Origin: Seongchinamella unica
Lineage (GTDB): Bacteria > Pseudomonadota > Gammaproteobacteria > Pseudomonadales > Halieaceae
Direction of reading: 5' to 3'
Length of the DNA stretch: 64,000 bases
Assembly (NCBI RefSeq): GCF_004354085.1
Contig: NZ_SMSE01000002.1
Location: forward strand, 744,001 to 808,000
Positions 60,509 to 64,000 of the stretch are shown piece by piece (positions within the stretch are counted from its first letter, which is position 1; every line of letters begins with the position of its first letter). A model generated the notes under the pieces. It saw only the letters and a program-made list of their open reading frames with translations. It did no database searches and was not told the origin of the DNA. The translations under genes were made by a program, and so were the position numbers.

Positions 60509-61712
60509 GTCCCTCAACTTCACCAAAGCAGCACTGGAGAATATAGACGCTCCCGAAAGGGGGCGTTTGTACATCCACGACACCAAGATTCCCTCGCTAG
60601 GAATCGCAGTCACCGATAAAGGCTCAAAATCGTTTTATGTCCGTGGGACCGTGGGAGGAAAGACCAAGCGCGTCACTCTCGGCAGATTCCCCGCCATGAA
60701 GGTTGAACAGGCCCGAAAACAAGCGAAGAAGAAGCTCTCCGAAATGGTTGACGGGGTAGACCCCATTAAGGAGAAACGCGCTGAGAGAGCCGCTGAGAAC
60801 GTCTCAGAGCTGACCGTGAAACAGGCGGTTGAGGTGTACCTCAAAGAGAAGCGGAAAGGTAAACAGAAGCTCCCACTCAAGGACTCCACAAAAGACAGCT
60901 ACCGGGACAAGATCAAGTATCTGCTGGGTGATGACTACGAGGAGCCGCTGGTATCCATTACAGAGGAACTGATAGCCAAGAAGATCGCTGACATCACCCC
61001 TTCCCAAGGCGCAACGGGCTGTAGAAGCCTCTCTGCTGTCTGGAACTGGACCAGGAAGCGAAAGGGCAACCGGGGGCTAATCCCCGAGAATCCCGTGAGG
61101 CTGTGGTCAGAAGACAATGATGGGCTGTACGTCCCTCCCCCGCGCAAGGGTCATATTCGCAAGGAGTACCTGGAGGACTGGTTTAACGCAGTAGAGGCAC
61201 AGAAGCACGGCGATTGTCTGGCGTGGTTGATCTTGACCGGGAACCGCCTGGAGGAAGCCAGGGGTCTAGAGTGGGCTGATTTCGACTTCAGGACGGGCCT
61301 ATACACGCTCAGGGACACCAAAAACCGCACAGAGGTAGAGCTACCCATCCCCGAGTATTTCAAGGACAAGCTGAAAAAGCGTAAGTCCAAGGAAAAGACC
61401 GGACCAGTATTCACCATGCCCGCGCAAAACAGCCGTATCAGGACAGAGATAACCAAGGCGGCGGAACTCCCTGAGAGGTTCACAAACCACGACCTCCGGC
61501 GCACCTTTGCCACTATTGGCAGGACTGTATGCGATCACACAATGGTCAAGCAGCTTATGAACCACCTGATTAGCGACATCACTTTTGATTACTCCCAGTT
61601 GGACGGCTCAGACCTTGCTCAACAGTTACGGAAGATAGAAGCGGCAATCCTCGAACATGCAGGACGCCCCCTCCCCTCTGAGAATGTGGTGAAGCTGGAG
61701 GTGGTGGGATGA
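60501..61712 (+). CDS. int: Tyrosine integrase
   Basis: 403 aa site-specific recombinase of the P4/phage type with an N-terminal DUF4102-like arm-binding part (about 1-95), a SAM-like core-binding part and a catalytic domain. Active-site residues: Arg250 (TGNRLEEARGLEW), His330-x2-Arg333 (HDLRRTFA), His355 (MNHL) and nucleophile Tyr364 (DYSQ). It points away from the tRNA scar at 59908, whose anticodon-loop core it presumably recognises. Confidence 0.95.
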   Translation: MPKSLNFTKAALENIDAPERGRLYIHDTKIPSLGIAVTDKGSKSFYVRGTVGGKTKRVTLGRFPAMKVEQARKQAKKKLSEMVDGVDPIKEKRAERAAENVSELTVKQAVEVYLKEKRKGKQKLPLKDSTKDSYRDKIKYLLGDDYEEPLVSITEELIAKKIADITPSQGATGCRSLSAVWNWTRKRKGNRGLIPENPVRLWSEDNDGLYVPPPRKGHIRKEYLEDWFNAVEAQKHGDCLAWLILTGNRLEEARGLEWADFDFRTGLYTLRDTKNRTEVELPIPEYFKDKLKKRKSKEKTGPVFTMPAQNSRIRTEITKAAELPERFTNHDLRRTFATIGRTVCDHTMVKQLMNHLISDITFDYSQLDGSDLAQQLRKIEAAILEHAGRPLPSENVVKLEVVG

Positions 61713-62419
61713 GCTACGAGACAAAAAAAATGCTTTCATCATTGGAAAAGTTCAAATTTTTGAAAGAGGTTATTGATAACTCGAAGACAGCGGATGATGC
61801 ACAGGTATACATTCGAGAGCAGCTAGGCCGCCAGCCTACCGAAAAGGAAATTGAATTATTTAATGACCGCCGCAAGATAGCCATCTCAACCTTTGATGAC
61901 GGTTTTAAAAACGTTATCGGATTGAATGCACAAAATGCGGGTTATGTGGTCGAATATTTCCCCAAGGCATCTCGCCAGTATGCACCAGCAGAAGCACTTT
62001 TCTGGACGACAGCTATAGCAAGTTGGGACTACGGCGATGGAGAGGAGTTCTACAAATTACTGGGAGGCGATAAACCTATACCCACACCACTTCGGCCAGT
62101 CATCGCAGGTATTGCCAGAGGAGATCGGAGGCCCGCAAATATGAAAAATGCGAAGATCAAAGGCATTAAGCGCGCCATCTACGGCTTTTCTCTATGGTCT
62201 TCCAGTGGAGTTCTAAAGAAGGCCACAGAACAGAACCAAGTTATCGCAATGAATGTGGGGCGCGAACCAATGGACACGCTTGCAGATTCCAGGGCTTGCC
62301 ATAAGTTCGTTATGGGATTCATAAAGATTGCTCATAACTACTCAGACACGCAGATTAAGAACCTAAAACGAGAGTTTGGAGATAAATTTGAGGAAATATG
62401 GAGTCATGGCAAGTCTTAG
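61709..62419 (+). CDS. Unknown 236-aa protein of the element
   Basis: 236 aa, start overlaps the integrase stop (ATGA). Rich in Lys, Asp and aromatic residues, with no signal peptide or transmembrane segment. I see no known motif; a patch of Trp/Tyr (LFWTTAIASWDYGDGEEFY, near 93-112) is distinctive. It sits where satellites carry accessory or interference genes. Confidence 0.7.
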   Translation: MSYETKKMLSSLEKFKFLKEVIDNSKTADDAQVYIREQLGRQPTEKEIELFNDRRKIAISTFDDGFKNVIGLNAQNAGYVVEYFPKASRQYAPAEALFWTTAIASWDYGDGEEFYKLLGGDKPIPTPLRPVIAGIARGDRRPANMKNAKIKGIKRAIYGFSLWSSSGVLKKATEQNQVIAMNVGREPMDTLADSRACHKFVMGFIKIAHNYSDTQIKNLKREFGDKFEEIWSHGKS

Positions 62420-62508
62420 CCCGTTCTAAACTTGCCCTACCCTTTTTTAAATCCTCGCAAACATGCGTAAATTCAACTGTAACCCGAAGCAACCCGGAGT
62501 TACAGAAA

Positions 62509-62727
62509 ATGAAAGTTACGCCAATCCAATCAATGCAGGACTGGGAGGCCCGTAAGACCTCCCTTTCCGAAGCCGCCTCAATCCTCGGCTATTCCAAACC
62601 CAATTACCTGAGCGCTGCCCTTAGTCGCGGCGATCTCAGGTTGTCTCGCTATAGGCTGGGCAAGTACACCTACCTGGATAGAGACGAGATTCTAGAGGTC
62701 ATCAAGAGCCGCCGGATACCGGCCTGA
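62509..62727 (+). CDS. Excisionase / AlpA-like helix-turn-helix protein
   Basis: 72 aa. SLSEAASILGYSKPNYLSAALSRGDLRLSRYRLGKYTYLDRDEILEVI has the MerR/excisionase-like helix-turn-helix plus wing. The ATG at 62509 has GGAG about ten bases upstream; the open frame begins earlier at 62398, which overlaps the previous gene. Likely controls excision or transcription of the element. Confidence 0.75.
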   Translation: MKVTPIQSMQDWEARKTSLSEAASILGYSKPNYLSAALSRGDLRLSRYRLGKYTYLDRDEILEVIKSRRIPA

Positions 62728-62981
62728 TGTTCGTCTACCGCATCGTTCTGGCAGATGGCCGGTCTAGTACCTGTCTGTCTGATGAACGCATATATGACCC
62801 CCTGTGTTACTTCAGAGAACGCTTTGGCTTTGACCAGGTAGTGACAGCCAGCGAAAGGAATGAAAGCGGGGACTGGGTGGACTCTGGGTTTCTACCCACG
62901 TGTTCAGATGAAGCGGAGTCAATAAATGAACTGGACTTCGATAATCTAGATTTTGATGGAGACTACGATGGTGCTGCGTGA
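62727..62981 (+). CDS. Hypothetical acidic 84-aa protein
   Basis: 84 aa, ATG shares one base with the previous stop. The C-terminal 20 residues are very acidic (NELDFDNLDFDGDYDG). Family not recognised. Its end overlaps the primase start. Confidence 0.6.
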   Translation: MFVYRIVLADGRSSTCLSDERIYDPLCYFRERFGFDQVVTASERNESGDWVDSGFLPTCSDEAESINELDFDNLDFDGDYDGAA

Positions 62982-63774
62982 ACGAGCCAGGGGACGCTGG
63001 CGGGGCATCCTATCAGCAGTTGGGATTAATGATCGCTTTCTTAGGAACAGGCACGGCCCTTGCCCAGGCTGCGGTGGTCGGGACAGGTTTCGCTGGGATG
63101 ACAAGGACGGCAGTGGGAGCTTCTTCTGTGGAGGCGGTGGTGACAGCCTCGCGGGAGATGGTTTCACGCTCATTCAACACGTTTTCAATAGTAATTTTGC
63201 GGAGGCAGCGACAATGGTCGAGGACGCATTAGGTGGTAAGGAAAGCCCGAGGATTCCCATACAGGCACCTCCCCCGCCGATCAGTGACACCTACTCCAAA
63301 GCACGGCGAATCTGGCTAGAGGCTAATACGGATGATGCCTTTGTAGCGTCCCATCCATACGCAAAGCTCAAGCGCATTGATAGGAGCTACGGAGCGGGCC
63401 GTGGCTTTGTTTCAGGCTCACTGCTGGGTCAACACGAGGACTGCATTATCGTGCCTCTCAAGACGCCTGGAGGCCAGTTCAAGGGCATTGAGTGCATAGG
63501 CCGCCCCGTATGGAATGCCGAAAAGAAGAAGTGGGAAACGACCAAGCAAACCTTTGGCAGCAAGGGCTGTTTGATCCTGGGTAATACCTTGGACAAGTCC
63601 CTCCCCGTTTACATCGTGGAAGGGTTTGCCGATGCCGTTTCAATGTGGCGCATGGTGGGCAATTGCGTTGCCGTGGCCGTATTTGGGCCTAAGAAGCGAC
63701 AAGAGTTCTACGCCAACCTATTTGAACAGAAAAATCCAGATCGTCGATACATTATCGTTGAGGAGGCTGCGTGA
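62968..63774 (+). CDS. P4-alpha-like primase with incomplete zinc finger
   Basis: 268 aa from the ATG at 62968, six bases after GGAG. N-terminal zinc-binding block as in phage P4 alpha: CPGCGGRDRFRWDDKDGSGSFFC, but the fourth cysteine is Gly (FFCGGGGD in place of a C-x2-C). A TOPRIM-like block PVYIVEGFADAVSMW (near 210-224) follows. It is shorter than P4 alpha and lacks the helicase; the next gene may supply it. Overlaps the previous gene by 14 bases. Confidence 0.85.
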   Translation: MVLRERARGRWRGILSAVGINDRFLRNRHGPCPGCGGRDRFRWDDKDGSGSFFCGGGGDSLAGDGFTLIQHVFNSNFAEAATMVEDALGGKESPRIPIQAPPPPISDTYSKARRIWLEANTDDAFVASHPYAKLKRIDRSYGAGRGFVSGSLLGQHEDCIIVPLKTPGGQFKGIECIGRPVWNAEKKKWETTKQTFGSKGCLILGNTLDKSLPVYIVEGFADAVSMWRMVGNCVAVAVFGPKKRQEFYANLFEQKNPDRRYIIVEEAA

Positions 63775-64000
63775 TCGAAACAATTCCAATAACACCCATC
63801 GAGGTGAACGGGGAAATGGTGAAAGACCCAAACGATCTTGAGAGACACGGCATTGGCTTGGAGAACAAGCAACGCCTCACCATTAGCATTGAGGAGGTTT
63901 TAAGGCAGGCAGAGGAGCCTATCCCCTGGGTGATAGAACACACCCTGATTGCCGATACGCTAACGCTGATCTATGGCCCGCCCAAGCAGTACAAGACATT
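63771..64000 (+). CDS. RepA/AAA-25-like ATPase, 5' part
   Basis: GTG at 63771 overlaps the primase stop (GTGA) and follows GAGGAGG. The visible 76 residues end in LIYGPPKQYKT, a Walker A variant (GPPxxxKT with Tyr before Lys). Probably the helicase partner of the primase. Cut off at the window end. Confidence 0.7.
   Translation, partial: MIETIPITPIEVNGEMVKDPNDLERHGIGLENKQRLTISIEEVLRQAEEPIPWVIEHTLIADTLTLIYGPPKQYKT

Larger units (their letters stand above)
59908..64000 (+). mobile_element. Left end of an integrated island with P4/satellite-like genes
   Basis: Bounded on the left by the tRNA-Leu scar, then repeats, an integrase, an excisionase-like gene, a P4-alpha-like primase and a RepA-like ATPase on one strand with overlapping genes. 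AT-richer than the preceding chromosome. No capsid, tail or conjugation genes are in view, but the right end is outside the window. Confidence 0.8.

Overview
The window reads as chromosome of an aerobic, probably marine gammaproteobacterium. The Halieaceae/Cellvibrionales type is my best guess from gene content: a TonB-dependent receptor, PAPS-type sulfotransferase, SnoaL and DUF1214 proteins, TusBCDE, PspABC/F and DUF3604. It is GC-rich, densely packed on both strands, with many 1-8 base overlaps. The last 4 kb is visibly more AT-rich and is an integrated element entered through a tRNA-Leu gene and cut off by the window end.

Layout. 1-5.1 kb: a YbbP-like permease (partial), ybbA, divergent tesA-bioA, and a PhzF-family enzyme. 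5.1-11.2 kb: a K+-channel-like protein with a zinc-ribbon tail, translationally coupled to a TonB receptor, then ygiQ and ytfJ. 11.2-21.2 kb: zntB, hrpB, a HAD/PlsC fusion, and nifJ with a dihydroorotate-dehydrogenase-like partner behind an FNR-type promoter. 21.2-32.2 kb: transglutaminase-like protein, DGAT2-like acyltransferase, MATE pump, M28 peptidase, WYL regulator, DUF1232 protein, methyltransferase, PCD, cyclase-family protein, orphan FetB and a UDG-like protein.

32.5-41.2 kb: a DUF885 peptidase, DUF808 protein, ppk1, then a stress-like group of two small unknown proteins, a double Usp protein and an AraC-family regulator. The two small genes share the same promoter layout: two 21-base direct repeats, then a -10-like box exactly 21 bases further on. 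This is the strongest new regulatory signal I see on the chromosome. 41.2-44.2 kb: the psp envelope-stress locus (60-aa membrane protein, pspA, pspB, pspC; divergent pspF). 44.2-47 kb: SRPBCC, sulfotransferase and DUF1214 genes in one operon. 47.2-51.5 kb: yccA, tusDCBE (tRNA 2-thiolation relay), a TrpD2/YbiB-like protein and trmA. 51.5-59.9 kb: a winged-helix/nuclease-like protein, dimeric dUTPase, a 5'-truncated DUF3604 gene, alcohol dehydrogenase, SnoaL-like protein, secreted HEAT-like protein, neutral-ceramidase-like protein and a rhodanese.

59.9-64 kb: a tRNA-Leu(TAA) fragment cut in its anticodon loop, repeats and a leader hairpin, then a compact one-strand gene train: small acidic protein, tyrosine integrase, an unknown 236-aa protein, an excisionase-like protein, an unknown acidic 84-aa protein, a P4-alpha-like primase and the start of a RepA-like ATPase. 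This order (integrase, small regulator, replication module, no structural genes seen) suggests a phage-satellite or P4/PICI-like island, but only its left end is visible.
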